Position numbers and translations under genes: made by a program
Assembly (NCBI RefSeq): GCF_000422865.1
Contig: NZ_AUGW01000019.1
Coordinates: forward strand, 1-64,000
Direction of reading: 5' to 3'
Length of the DNA: 64,000 bases
Source of the DNA: Oceanospirillum maris DSM 6286
GTDB lineage: Bacteria > Pseudomonadota > Gammaproteobacteria > Pseudomonadales > Halomonadaceae
Shown here: positions 1 through 8,804 of the stretch, one piece after another
How positions within the stretch are numbered: the stretch's first letter is position 1
Layout: each line of letters begins with the position of its first letter
Notes under the pieces: generated by a model
Told to the model about the DNA's origin: nothing
What the model saw: the letters and a program-made list of their open reading frames with translations, nothing else
Database searches by the model: none

Positions 1-1044
1 GGATACTCTGATCAACTCCCAAAATTTGCGATAATCTCAGCATAACGAATGACGTCAGGATATGACCATGCAACAACGTCTTTTACGGATGCCGAACAGA
101 TTCACAAGAAGCGGAAAATACGTCGTGAGCGTTTTCTTGAGCGCATGGATAAACTCATCCCCTGGAACACGTTGGAAGACCTGATTCAACCCTTTTATTA
201 CCAGAATGTACGGCAGGCCTGCTTACCCTTTGTCGTCCATGTTGCGAATCCATACGATGCAGTTGTTTTACAATCTGAGCGATCCCGCTATGGAAGATGC
301 GCTTTATGGAATCGACTCCATGCGCTGTTTTGCAAACCTTGACCTGACACGCAGCCTGCCCGATGAAACCACCATTCTGAAGTTCCGGCATTTGTTAGAG
401 AAACAGGAGCTGGCCCGTAAAGTCTTCCAATGCATTAATGAGGAACTCCAGCAGTAAGGCACACGGATGGATGCCAGTATTCTTAGTGCACCCAGGTCAA
501 CCAAAAACAAAACGGGGAAGCGTGATCCAGAAGCGCCAGAGCAAGAAGGGCAATCAGTGGTATTCGGCATGAAGATATCTATCGGTGCCGATGATCTCAG
601 AGGTGCGGTTTACTCGCTGGAAAAGGGCGTGCATAAACGTGACAAGCAAAAGAACCGGAGGTTGACTGGTTTATCGCCAAACGTCCCAGTCAGCGCAAAC
701 CGTGGGATAAGGATGATCCGAGAGAAAAAAGTCTCGATCCGAGCGTTAGTGAAACATCCCTTTCGGTATGTAAAGTAGGTGCTTGGTTACAGCAAAGCTC
801 GTTACAAGGGGCTGAAGAAAAACATGGCCAGATTCTATATGTTGTTGGGTTTTGCCAACCTATTAATCACAGAGAAACATTATCCTGCATAGGGAAGGTG
901 CGCCTGAAATCCGGTAAAATTGGGAAATCAGGCATAAAACGGAGCCGAAAGGCTCTCGAATATGAGTAGAAAGGGCTTTTGTGGCTCAAAAGTGTCTGGT
1001 AGCAGTTTAAACGGCAGAGCTGATGGGTTACGCAGAGGTTCCCT
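1..1044 (+). mobile_element. Decayed IS5-family insertion sequence
   Basis: The stretch holds a broken IS5-type transposase flanked by matching ends. The right end, read inward from 1044 on the minus strand, begins AGGGAACCTCTGCG. The first bases of the window, GGATACTCTGATCAAC, match it at about 12 of 18 positions, so the window appears to open a couple of bases inside the left terminal repeat. Between the transposase remnant and the right end lies non-coding sequence with a GAGCC-GAAA-GGCTC hairpin at 942-955. The family assignment rests on the transposase remnant and the ends are inferred by eye. Target-site duplication cannot be checked because the left flank is missing. Confidence 0.75.
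49..893 (+). pseudogene. IS5-family transposase, multiply disrupted
   Basis: Pieces of an IS5-type DDE transposase are spread over several frames. Frame 1 from 49 gives the N-terminus (RERFLERMDKLIPW, then [11 protein letters not shown]). Near 205 the reading moves to frame 2 ([42 protein letters not shown]). An in-frame TAA at about 455 interrupts it before MDASILSAPRSTKNK, which carries the first DDE aspartate. A further shift near 530 separates KKGNQWY from FGMKISIGADD. The centre of the catalytic domain is deleted or scrambled around 610-660, and the C-terminal KARYKGL...FANLL block is recognisable at about 795-875. It cannot make active transposase. The order of blocks matches the family, so this is decay of one element and not a set of separate genes. 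Confidence 0.88.
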
Positions 1045-1061
1045 AAACTATTTCTGCTCTA

Positions 1062-1760
1062 CTATTTTTGCCAAACGCTGTTGATCTCTTGCTCTGTTAG
1101 CGCGCGCCACTCACCTTCGCCCAGCTCTGGGTCAAGGGTAATATCACCGATTTTTTCTCTGTGCAGTTGTACTACCTTGTTGTCGATAGCTCCAAACATA
1201 CGCTTAACTTGATGGTATTTACCTTCACTGATGCTCAGTTGTACTTCGGTATTGGTAATACGGTTAAGCAAGGCAGGCTTGGTTAATTCCAGTTCGCTGT
1301 GTAGCTGAACACCTTCTTTAAAGCGCTCTTCTGCGTCAGGGGCTAAAGGCTCTGCTAGCCAAACACGGTAGCGTTTCATGCACTGCTTTTTCGGTGAGGT
1401 GATTTGGTGAGACCATTGACCGTCATCGGTAATCAGTACTAAGCCTGTGGTATCAACATCCAGTCGACCAGCAATATGCAGCCCTTTGGTATGGGGCAGA
1501 TCCATATCACTAAGAACCGATGGGTATTCTTCATCAATGGTTGAGCAGAGCGTATTGGCTAGCTTGTTTAGCATAAAGTAACGAGGCTTAACGGGGCCAT
1601 AGCTGCGGCCATTAAACTCTATATTGGTATCATCGTTGACTTTAAAACTCGGGTCTTTAATGACCTCATCATTATGAGTGACTAGGCCTTGGCGTAAAAC
1701 GCGTTTGGCTTCTACTCGGGAGATTCCCGTATGGTGGCAAATAAACTTATCAAGACGCAT
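1062..1760 (-). CDS. rsuA: 16S rRNA pseudouridine(516) synthase RsuA
   Basis: RsuA isomerises U516 of 16S rRNA to pseudouridine during small-subunit assembly in the cytoplasm. The 232-residue product has the expected length. It begins with an S4 RNA-binding domain (residues 1-60, MRLDKFICHHTGISR). The RsuA/RluB/E/F active-site motif GRLDVDTTGL follows at 98-107, making Asp101 the catalytic aspartate. The conserved KRMFGAIDNKV block is near the C-terminus. It is transcribed alone, away from the IS remnant, and ends only 17 bases from the IS right end. The insertion or its decay therefore did not cut the gene. The assignment to RsuA over RluE/RluF rests on overall similarity and length. Confidence 0.92.
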   Translation of the reverse strand: MRLDKFICHHTGISRVEAKRVLRQGLVTHNDEVIKDPSFKVNDDTNIEFNGRSYGPVKPRYFMLNKLANTLCSTIDEEYPSVLSDMDLPHTKGLHIAGRLDVDTTGLVLITDDGQWSHQITSPKKQCMKRYRVWLAEPLAPDAEERFKEGVQLHSELELTKPALLNRITNTEVQLSISEGKYHQVKRMFGAIDNKVVQLHREKIGDITLDPELGEGEWRALTEQEINSVWQK

Positions 1761-1860
1761 ATTAGGTTAGGGGGCTCTTAGTTGGGTGATTGGGTGGTTT
1801 TAAGTGGTTAGGTCGTTAACTTGTGAACAAGCTATTCGTTGGAACGCTCTTCGCTTTTCA

Positions 1861-2826
1861 TTAAATCGTAGCGGTAAATGATTGAATTGAGGCGGCGGTT
1901 TGATCGACAATATTCTGTCGAGCATTTTGTGAAATCCAAGCATTATGCGGCGTTACAATTAGGTTGAGTGTTTCATTTAACGCATCAAGCAAGCCATTTC
2001 CGTTAACCGGAGGTTCTTGGGTTAGTACATCGGTGGCATAACCACTAATACGCTTGCTTTTAAGTGCGGCAAGAATATCGGTTTCGTTTACGATACCGCC
2101 ACGGGCACAGTTTACCACCAATAGTTCTGGTTTTACTTGAGCCAAACGCGCGGCGTTAATCAGGTTTTCGGTATTTTCTGTTAACGGGCAGTGTAGCGAT
2201 AGAATATCTGCAGTTGGTAATAGGCGATCTAAAGAGGGTCGCTGGTCATTCTTTTCATTACCTGGGCGGGCACTAAAGCTGACCTTCATATCAAAGGCTT
2301 CTGCCAGTTGTGCCACTTTTGCCCCCAGAACACCGGCTCCGACAATCACTAAATGCTTACCTGCAAGTTCCGATACGGGGTGCTGCATTAGGCAAAACAG
2401 TGGACTGCTATTCCAGGCACCTTCTGCCACGGATTTTTGATATAAGGGCTGGCGAGTCGACAGCATTAACATCAGCATTAAGGTATGTTGAGCAACGCTA
2501 TTGGTGCCGTAAGCGATAGCATTACAAACGGGGATACCGGCCTGTTGGGCGGCATCATGATCAATATTGTTGGTTCCTGTGGCTAAGACGCAGATTAACT
2601 TTAGTTGCTGGGCGTTTTTAATTTCGTGAGCATCAATAACAACTTTGTTGCTTAGGACTATATCTGCATCCTGGATACGTTCTTGGACTTGATCTGGCGC
2701 TGTTTCAGCATAGCTGACAAAAGAGCCTAAGGCTGCTTCAAGGCATGAAAAATCAAGATTATCGCCAAGACTGTCGGCATCAAGTAATACTCCCTTAAGG
2801 TTCAGAGGTGTATTTTTAAGAGGCAT
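1861..2826 (-). CDS. D-2-hydroxyacid dehydrogenase, glycerate dehydrogenase (HprA) type
   Basis: This is an NAD-dependent D-2-hydroxyacid dehydrogenase that probably reduces hydroxypyruvate or glyoxylate in the cytosol. Of its 321 residues, about 1-100 and the C-terminal 30 form the catalytic domain. The middle is a Rossmann domain with GAGVLG at 163-168. The catalytic triad of the family is visible: Arg242 in CARGG, Glu271 in LTQEPP and His294 in TPHNAW. The N-terminal pattern (ETAPDQVQERIQDADIV, SNKV) is typical of HprA-like glycerate dehydrogenases, but the substrate cannot be proved by sequence. A GGAG ribosome site lies 7-8 bases before the ATG. The start codon is only 35 bases from that of the divergent sulfatase-fold gene. 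Confidence 0.85.
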   Translation of the reverse strand: MPLKNTPLNLKGVLLDADSLGDNLDFSCLEAALGSFVSYAETAPDQVQERIQDADIVLSNKVVIDAHEIKNAQQLKLICVLATGTNNIDHDAAQQAGIPVCNAIAYGTNSVAQHTLMLMLMLSTRQPLYQKSVAEGAWNSSPLFCLMQHPVSELAGKHLVIVGAGVLGAKVAQLAEAFDMKVSFSARPGNEKNDQRPSLDRLLPTADILSLHCPLTENTENLINAARLAQVKPELLVVNCARGGIVNETDILAALKSKRISGYATDVLTQEPPVNGNGLLDALNETLNLIVTPHNAWISQNARQNIVDQTAASIQSFTATI

Positions 2827-2861
2827 AGGTTTGCTCCTAGAGCTATTAAAGGCTAAATCAC

Positions 2862-4796
2862 ATGTTAAAAATTTGGACTAGTTTAAGTTATTCATGGCGT
2901 CAGGGTAAAACCTTTACTCGCGGTCAGTGGGTGCGCTTTGTGGGCTGGCTTGCGGTTGCTGCCGCATTTATGATTTACCTTGTTGCGAGTCGTTACCTGC
3001 CTTTTATTCAGGTTAGCGAGGCTCACAGCAGCCTGTACTTGCTTTCTGCTTACGTCGGGCACTTTGGCCTATTTCCGTTTTTGGCTTGGCTGTTAGTGTT
3101 TGTGCCTTTGGCTCTTTTGGTGCCCTCGCGCTGGTTGCTATTACCCCTCGGCTTTATGACGGTCTTTCTTGGGCTGGCTTTATTGGCGGTTGATACCACG
3201 GTTTATGCTCAATACCGTTTCCATCTGAGTGGTTTTGTCTGGGAGCTACTGACCGCGCCGGGTGCTGGAGAGATGATAAAGCTTTCTTGGTTTACGCTTG
3301 CTGTTATGGCGGGTACATTGCTGTTTATTGCTTTACTTGTACTTTGGTCGTTATCGCTAATCACTTTTATTGTTCAGGAACAAAAAGTCCAAGGCAAGGG
3401 AAAGTATCTCTTTGCGAGTTGGCTTGTGGCTATTGTTAGTAGCCAGCTGATGCATGTTTGGTACGAGGCGCATTATGACGCTGAGGTAACCGGTATTACG
3501 CGCCATTTACCTTTTTACTATCCGGTGACGGCAAAGCGGGATCTGGTCGAGTTGGGGTTGATTGACCCCAGTAGTATTAATCAAGAAATGGATCTGCATA
3601 TTAAGAAGGGTAGCAATGCCCTTAAGTATCCTTTGAATCCCTTGCAGTGCCAGAAGCCGGAGTCCCCTCTTAATGTGCTTGTTATTGCCGTTGATGCGAT
3701 GCGAGCGGATGTTTTTAATGCCGACGTTACGCCTCATCTATTTAAGCTAGCTCAGAGTGACTCTGCACAGGTTTTTACCGATCATTATAGTGGTGGAAAT
3801 GTTACTAAAGGTGGAATCTTCTCTCTGTTTTTTGGTTTGCCACCAACCTATTGGGATGGCTTTGCCTCCGCTCAAGAGGGCGCGCTATGGATACGCCAAC
3901 ATCAACGTTTTGGCTATGATATAGGGGTTTTTAGCTCGGCTACGCTGCTAAGCCCTGCTTTTGATCGTACTGTTTTTCCAACCGTAGAAAATTTAAGGCT
4001 TCAGTCGGAAGGAGGCTCCCCCTCTGAGCGTGACCGGGATGCTATTACTGATTTTCAAACGTTTCTTTCCCATAGAACGCTTGGTTTGAATCAAGAAAAG
4101 GATCTCAATAAAGAGGAAAGCCCTGCGCCGTTTTTCAGTTTTATATTTTTAGATTCTGCCCACGGTTATGATGTTCCTAAGGGTTATGACAAATTTCAGC
4201 CTCAATGGGAGCGTGTTGATCACGTTAAACTGAATAATGATTTTGACCCCGTTCCGTACTTTAATCGTTATAAAAATGCGGTGGGTTATGTGGATGAGCA
4301 GATCTATCAGCTAGTTCAGAAACTCGATCAGGACGGTATACTGGATAATACCCTGCTGGTGATTACATCTGATCACGGCGAAGACTTTAATGATCTGGGT
4401 AAGAATTTTTGGGGGCATGGTAGTAGTTTCACTCAATATCAAACCAAAGTTCCTTTGATAATGCTGTGGCCTGGTAAGGGTCGGCAGGTATTTGATTATA
4501 GAACCAGCCATTACGATATGGCCCCTACGGTGCTATCTGGTGTGCTGGGTTGCTTAAATCCGCCATCAGATTACTCGATTGGTTATAATTTATTTGACGC
4601 TTCAAGTGCTCGAAGTTGGTTGCTTGTGCATAGTTATTTTAATTATGGACTTGTTTTAAAAGATAAAATTGTGGCAACGTACCCTACAGGTGGCTACGAG
4701 GTACTCTCTTTAGACAACGAAAAACTAAAGGGAGAACGTATGCCCAATAATATTGGTGTAGAAGTGTTACAAATCTTATCCAAATTTTATCGCTGA
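2862..4796 (+). CDS. Inner-membrane sulfatase-fold protein, YejM/PbgA/LapC-like (DUF3413)
   Basis: The 644-residue protein has five predicted membrane helices (about 27-44, 56-84, 91-112, 143-170, 184-198). A periplasmic alkaline-phosphatase/sulfatase-fold domain starts at about 268 with LNVLVIAVDAMRAD. The late metal-site motif ITSDHGEDF is also present. This architecture is that of YejM (PbgA/LapC). In enterobacteria that protein senses lipopolysaccharide and restrains LpxC proteolysis via LapB; whether it is also an active hydrolase is debated. It is longer than the E. coli protein (586). An AAAGG ribosome site precedes the ATG by 9 bases. No terminator is evident before the M15 peptidase gene. 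The family call is firm, and the LPS role is inferred from the family. Confidence 0.82.
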   Translation: MLKIWTSLSYSWRQGKTFTRGQWVRFVGWLAVAAAFMIYLVASRYLPFIQVSEAHSSLYLLSAYVGHFGLFPFLAWLLVFVPLALLVPSRWLLLPLGFMTVFLGLALLAVDTTVYAQYRFHLSGFVWELLTAPGAGEMIKLSWFTLAVMAGTLLFIALLVLWSLSLITFIVQEQKVQGKGKYLFASWLVAIVSSQLMHVWYEAHYDAEVTGITRHLPFYYPVTAKRDLVELGLIDPSSINQEMDLHIKKGSNALKYPLNPLQCQKPESPLNVLVIAVDAMRADVFNADVTPHLFKLAQSDSAQVFTDHYSGGNVTKGGIFSLFFGLPPTYWDGFASAQEGALWIRQHQRFGYDIGVFSSATLLSPAFDRTVFPTVENLRLQSEGGSPSERDRDAITDFQTFLSHRTLGLNQEKDLNKEESPAPFFSFIFLDSAHGYDVPKGYDKFQPQWERVDHVKLNNDFDPVPYFNRYKNAVGYVDEQIYQLVQKLDQDGILDNTLLVITSDHGEDFNDLGKNFWGHGSSFTQYQTKVPLIMLWPGKGRQVFDYRTSHYDMAPTVLSGVLGCLNPPSDYSIGYNLFDASSARSWLLVHSYFNYGLVLKDKIVATYPTGGYEVLSLDNEKLKGERMPNNIGVEVLQILSKFYR

Positions 4797-4910
4797 TAAT
4801 TGATATCTTGTACTTGCCTGTTTTGTTGTCGATTTAGTAGGATAGGGCTGCTTGTCAGGAAAAAATATAGAGTTTAAGCTTGAAACTCTTCAATATTGAC
4901 TAAACACTGG

Positions 4911-5927
4911 ATGGTAGCTGTGGATCGTCGAAGCATTTTAAAAGCATTATCAATCAGCGGATTTGTTGCCTTAGGCAGCGGGTCTGTAATGCGTCAGCTA
5001 TTACAAGGTAATAGTTCAAGCCTTAGTGCTACGCCTTTTGCTGAGGATGATGCTGTTGCAGCACTTCCTGAAGTGCCTAAAAAACTCGCCGAAATAGTTG
5101 AAGATCATGCTGCAGGTGCTGACTTTCATGAGGTTTCTGCGCCATCCAAGCTTGAGCAACAAGTAGCCGACCTTAATGCAGATCTTGAGGCTGCTAAAGT
5201 TGATCCGCATGTTAAAGAGTACATGCAGAAAATACGCTATTTTGAAGGTGTGTTTGAAGACGATTATTTTATCAGCCCTGAAGAGTTTCAGCTGGTTAAA
5301 GATGCACTGGCTAGGATGTCTCGGGTTCAACGAACCGTTGGTCACGGCAACTTTAACTTGATTAGCTTTGATCAGATGATTAAGTATGGTCGCAACTTTT
5401 CTCAAGTAGGTGAATTTACCAAAGTTGAGCTGGAATATTTAGAGCAACTCTTTTTTGCCGATGCCCGAACGTATGGCTTCTATGGTGAAAAAGTGATGTC
5501 GGGTCTAACAGAGCGTATCCCTTCGCGAGATCTTCTTAAAATACCCAAAACGGGGCATTTCCTCTTTAAAGGTAAATCACAGGCTTTATACAACAAGCTA
5601 AGGAAAGATGTGGGTGAGGATATTGTGCTGACATCGGGTATTCGTGGCACGGTGAAGCAGATGTATCTTTACCTGTCCAAGGTGTCTCAAGCGGAAGGCA
5701 ATATGTCTAAAGCTTCACGCTCTCTTGCTCCTCCTGGTTATTCATATCATGCCATTGGCGATTTTGATGTAGGCAAAGTAGGCTTCGGCTATAAAAACTT
5801 TACTGAAGATTTTGCAGATACTGATGTTTATAAGAAGCTTCAAGATCTGGGGTATATTGCAATCCGTTACACAGATGACAATAAGTTTGGCGTTCGCTAC
5901 GAGCCTTGGCATATTCAAGTGGTTTAA
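4911..5927 (+). CDS. Exported M15/VanY-type D-alanyl-D-alanine carboxypeptidase
   Basis: A putative periplasmic zinc peptidase trimming peptidoglycan stem peptides. The N-terminus VDRRSILKALSISGFVALGSG is twin-arginine-like followed by a hydrophobic stretch. A helical, acidic linker comes next (to about residue 110). The last 100 residues carry the M15 zinc motif SYHAIGDFD and the second signature EPWHI three residues before the end. The acidic ligand lies one residue off the canonical SxHxxGxxxD spacing, so its exact ligand is uncertain. The start is unclear: TTG at 4896, ATG at 4911 and GTG at 4920 are in frame, and none has a strong ribosome site. The downstream hairpin at 5958 separates it from the next cell-wall gene. 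Confidence 0.75.
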   Translation: MVAVDRRSILKALSISGFVALGSGSVMRQLLQGNSSSLSATPFAEDDAVAALPEVPKKLAEIVEDHAAGADFHEVSAPSKLEQQVADLNADLEAAKVDPHVKEYMQKIRYFEGVFEDDYFISPEEFQLVKDALARMSRVQRTVGHGNFNLISFDQMIKYGRNFSQVGEFTKVELEYLEQLFFADARTYGFYGEKVMSGLTERIPSRDLLKIPKTGHFLFKGKSQALYNKLRKDVGEDIVLTSGIRGTVKQMYLYLSKVSQAEGNMSKASRSLAPPGYSYHAIGDFDVGKVGFGYKNFTEDFADTDVYKKLQDLGYIAIRYTDDNKFGVRYEPWHIQVV

Positions 5928-5957
5928 ACTTTAGCTATTGTGATTGTTTTCATAGAG

Positions 5958-5988
5958 AATGCACAGCCTTATAGCTGTGCATTTTTTT
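5958..5988 (+). terminator. Rho-independent terminator after the M15 peptidase gene
   Basis: An AATGCACAGC arm and its complement GCTGTGCATT surround a short loop and are followed by a run of T residues. It lies 31 bases after the stop codon of the peptidase and 12 bases before the Bax-like gene. Confidence 0.85.
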
Positions 5989-6000
5989 ATGGGGTAATTT

Positions 6001-6882
6001 ATGCTTTCATCATCAAAAGAGTCTTCATCGCAAAAAGAGTTAATGCCATTTTTCAGTGTGGCTCTTGTTGCTGGCGTTGTAATTATTGGGGGGTTATTTT
6101 GCACGCCAACCAATAGCGCGTTAACCGGCTGGGATCAATCGGTTAGCCAGATTGATGCAGGCGATTATCCAGCAGTAACACCTGTATCGTTGCATGGGCT
6201 GTTAGCACCGGGTACTGTTGCACAGAAAAAGTCTCGATTTTTTGCACTATTAAAGCCAATGGTCGAGATTGAAAATGCGCATATAGCAACACAGCGAGAG
6301 TGGCTGAAAGAGCTTGATGTGTCTCAATTGACAGAGCCCCAACAGAAGATCCTTGTCACCCTTCTTCAACGTTACAATGTCATTAATACCAGCCATAAAG
6401 CGTATCAGTTGCCAGGCTCTTCAAAACAGAAGCAGGCCTTAGTCAACCAATTAATGGGTCATGTGGCGCCGATACCGATAGAGCTTGTTCTTGTTCAGGC
6501 TGCCAATGAGTCTGCTTGGGGGCGGTCTCGTTTTGCCCAGCAAGGTAATAATTTATTCGGGCAATGGTGCTTTAGCCAAGGTTGTGGTCTTGTGCCGAAA
6601 CAGCGACCCGAAGGGCAGTATCATGAAGTAGCGGCCTTTCGCTCACCTCAGTTGAGTATTCGAGCTTACCTGCAAAATTTGAATGGTTTTTCAGCTTATG
6701 AAAAATTGCGTGTGGCCCGTGCTCAACGACCAGATCTAACCGGGGCGGAACAAGCTCTTTATTTAGCGAATTATCTAGGGCGCTACTCCCAGAGAGGCCA
6801 AGCCTACGTTGATGAACTGAAAGCTATGATTAAGAGCAATAAAGCTTTGATTGAAAGCATATCAGCCGAAAATCTCCAGTAA
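6001..6882 (+). CDS. Bax-like N-acetylglucosaminidase (GH73/FlgJ-type domain)
   Basis: A membrane-anchored peptidoglycan hydrolase candidate of 293 residues. Residues 16-33 form one hydrophobic anchor. The C-terminal half is a GH73-type glucosaminidase domain with AANESAWGRSRFA. Glu170 matches the catalytic glutamate position of FlgJ/Bax enzymes (E-S-x-W-G). GNNLFGQWCF and the two nearby cysteines fit the Bax subgroup. The product would act in the periplasm on the glycan strands. It sits directly after a VanY-type carboxypeptidase and a YejM-like protein, a small envelope-related run, although the terminator at 5958 suggests separate transcription. The substrate bond is inferred from family only. 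Confidence 0.82.
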   Translation: MLSSSKESSSQKELMPFFSVALVAGVVIIGGLFCTPTNSALTGWDQSVSQIDAGDYPAVTPVSLHGLLAPGTVAQKKSRFFALLKPMVEIENAHIATQREWLKELDVSQLTEPQQKILVTLLQRYNVINTSHKAYQLPGSSKQKQALVNQLMGHVAPIPIELVLVQAANESAWGRSRFAQQGNNLFGQWCFSQGCGLVPKQRPEGQYHEVAAFRSPQLSIRAYLQNLNGFSAYEKLRVARAQRPDLTGAEQALYLANYLGRYSQRGQAYVDELKAMIKSNKALIESISAENLQ

Positions 6883-6960
6883 AATTTACTCTCGTTTAGC
6901 GGTATGATTCAGTTATCTGCATTTAAAGCAGAGCCAAAATAAAGAGAGCCAAGAGTTTTT

Positions 6961-7986
6961 ATGACGACTAAACAGGCTGTAACCGTTTTAGGTGGTGGAA
7001 GTTTCGGTACTGCAATCGCAAGCATTGCAGCAGATAATGGCTACCCAGTCATTCAATGGTTGCGCGATGAACGGCTAGCTGATGATATTAATAGCAAGCG
7101 TCGTAACACTCGTTATCTTCCTGATTATGAAATTAATAGCAATGTAGAGGCGACAACTGATGTTGTGGCTGCGGTTGCTCATGCCGATATTATTTTTGTT
7201 GCGATTCCCAGTAAAGCCTTTGCCATTGTGGTTGATCAAGTTGCTCATTGTCTTCGTCCTGATCAGATTATGATTAGTACGGCCAAGGGTATCCAAGAGG
7301 ACGGTTTTTTATTGATGTCCGAGATTTTGCGCAGCCATACGCCAAGCCAGCATATTGGCGTGTTAAGTGGGCCTAATCTTGCCAGTGAGATTGCACAAAA
7401 GCAGATGACCGCTACGGTGGTCGCTAGTGAAGATGCTCTAACACGAGAAATTATTCAGGAAGTGCTGGGCTGTGATTACTTTAGAGTGTACGCCAGTAAT
7501 GACCTATTTGGTGTAGAGCTTGGCGGTGCCCTTAAAAATATTTATGCCATTGCTGCAGGTATGGCTTCGGCGCTTGGTGTGGGTGAAAATACCAAGAGTA
7601 TGCTGATTACTCGCAGCCTTGCAGAAATGAGCCGTTTTGCCGTTAGCATGGGCGCTAACCCGATGACTTTTTTAGGTCTTTCTGGCGTAGGCGATCTTAT
7701 TGTCACCTGTATGTCACCCTTAAGTCGTAATTTTAGGGTTGGCTATGCCTTAGGAAAAGGAAAGAAACTGGATGATGCCGTGGCAGAACTTGGCCAAGTA
7801 GCGGAAGGGGTTAACACGATTCGTCTTGTTAGAAATAAGGCGGTTGAGATGCAGGTTTATATGCCGCTGGCCTGTGGCTTATATGAGGTTTTATTTAATA
7901 ATCTTCCGGTTGAAAAGGTTATTCGTGGTTTAATGTCGGGAGAGCAGAGCACTGATGTTGAGTTTGTTTTACCCCGCTCCTCTTAA
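6961..7986 (+). CDS. gpsA: NAD(P)-dependent glycerol-3-phosphate dehydrogenase
   Basis: GpsA reduces dihydroxyacetone phosphate to sn-glycerol 3-phosphate, the backbone of membrane phospholipids. The 341-residue protein has the dinucleotide-binding GGGSFG at 11-16. It also has the [10 protein letters not shown] block at 146-155 and the catalytic lysine Lys192 in [13 protein letters not shown]. The [12 protein letters not shown] signature is in the C-terminal domain. All key residues are intact and the length is typical. It is followed after 18 bases by a DUF4389 gene and then sixA, the same trio as in pseudomonads, so these three are probably co-transcribed. Confidence 0.96.
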   Translation: MTTKQAVTVLGGGSFGTAIASIAADNGYPVIQWLRDERLADDINSKRRNTRYLPDYEINSNVEATTDVVAAVAHADIIFVAIPSKAFAIVVDQVAHCLRPDQIMISTAKGIQEDGFLLMSEILRSHTPSQHIGVLSGPNLASEIAQKQMTATVVASEDALTREIIQEVLGCDYFRVYASNDLFGVELGGALKNIYAIAAGMASALGVGENTKSMLITRSLAEMSRFAVSMGANPMTFLGLSGVGDLIVTCMSPLSRNFRVGYALGKGKKLDDAVAELGQVAEGVNTIRLVRNKAVEMQVYMPLACGLYEVLFNNLPVEKVIRGLMSGEQSTDVEFVLPRSS

Positions 7987-8004
7987 TTAAAGGGAAATCT
8001 GGCA

Positions 8005-8319
8005 ATGAATGATAAGAAGCAAGGTATCGCCACCGAAGTATTTTGGCTGCGTATTATTTTTATGTTGTTTTTTTTGCTGGCCTATCAGGTCGCAGAAATT
8101 CTGCTGGGCATCAGTATTGTGCTGCAGGTTATTTTTATCGCCTTTTCCGGTGAGAAAAACTTATTTCTCCAGCAAGCTGGCGCGGGATTGTCCCGTTACG
8201 CTTATCAGGTTTACCGGTATTTGACTTATAACTGTGAAGAAAAACCGTTTCCTTTTTCTCCTTGGCCCCAAGGCGAAGCTCCTGATGCGGACCCTTATCA
8301 GGCAAAAGATCAAGATTAA
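8005..8319 (+). CDS. DUF4389 family small inner-membrane protein
   Basis: A 104-residue protein with two hydrophobic segments (about 12-30 and 33-50). They are separated by a short loop and followed by a soluble tail containing QQAGAGLSRYAYQVYRYL and FPFSPWP. This pattern and the position between gpsA and sixA match DUF4389, a family with no established function. Its stop codon overlaps the sixA start (TAATG), which points to translational coupling. A ribosome site AAAGGGAAA precedes the ATG at 8005. The overlapping frame starting at 8009 is not expected to be real. Confidence 0.85.
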   Translation: MNDKKQGIATEVFWLRIIFMLFFLLAYQVAEILLGISIVLQVIFIAFSGEKNLFLQQAGAGLSRYAYQVYRYLTYNCEEKPFPFSPWPQGEAPDADPYQAKDQD

Positions 8320-8801
8320 TGGCGATGCGTTTGGTTCTATTTCGACATGGGGAAGCCGGTCGTGCTACCCGAGATTTTGAACGTTGCTTAACAGGCCGAG
8401 GCGTGTCAGACGTTCGAAAAATGGCCTGCACCATAGACTCTTATTTAAGCGGTGCCACGGCATATTACAGCCCTTATCTAAGAGCTAAGCAAACGTGTCA
8501 TGAGATTCAGCGTAATACGGAGCTGAAATCCAGCCATACCCAACCATTAATCACCCCAGAGGATGATCCGCTAGCGGTTATCGACTGGCTTAGCACGCTT
8601 TCTGAAAACGATGGGGATAGCACTCTTTTGTTAGTGACCCATCAACCTCTTGTGAGCCGGTTGATCAGTTTATTGGTCAATGGCCACGAGCAAGGCTTTT
8701 ATCCAATGGCAACAGCCTCTGTAACAATTTTAGAAGCTGATGTTTGGGGCCTTGGCCTAGCCCATGTAGTGACGGTGATCCATGCCGCAGATTTGGAGTA
8801 A
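8319..8801 (+). CDS. sixA: Phosphohistidine phosphatase SixA
   Basis: SixA removes phosphate from histidines of phosphotransfer proteins; in E. coli it acts on the nitrogen-related PTS protein NPr. The 160-residue product belongs to the histidine phosphatase superfamily. It shows the nucleophile motif LVLFRHGEAG near the start and the second catalytic histidine in LLLVTHQPLVSRL. The small size and absence of a cofactor-mutase insertion support SixA over phosphoglycerate mutase. It overlaps the upstream DUF4389 gene by one base and is followed after 3 bases by a hydrolase gene, so it lies inside an operon that starts at gpsA. Confidence 0.92.
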   Translation: MAMRLVLFRHGEAGRATRDFERCLTGRGVSDVRKMACTIDSYLSGATAYYSPYLRAKQTCHEIQRNTELKSSHTQPLITPEDDPLAVIDWLSTLSENDGDSTLLLVTHQPLVSRLISLLVNGHEQGFYPMATASVTILEADVWGLGLAHVVTVIHAADLE

Positions 8802-8804
8802 TCT

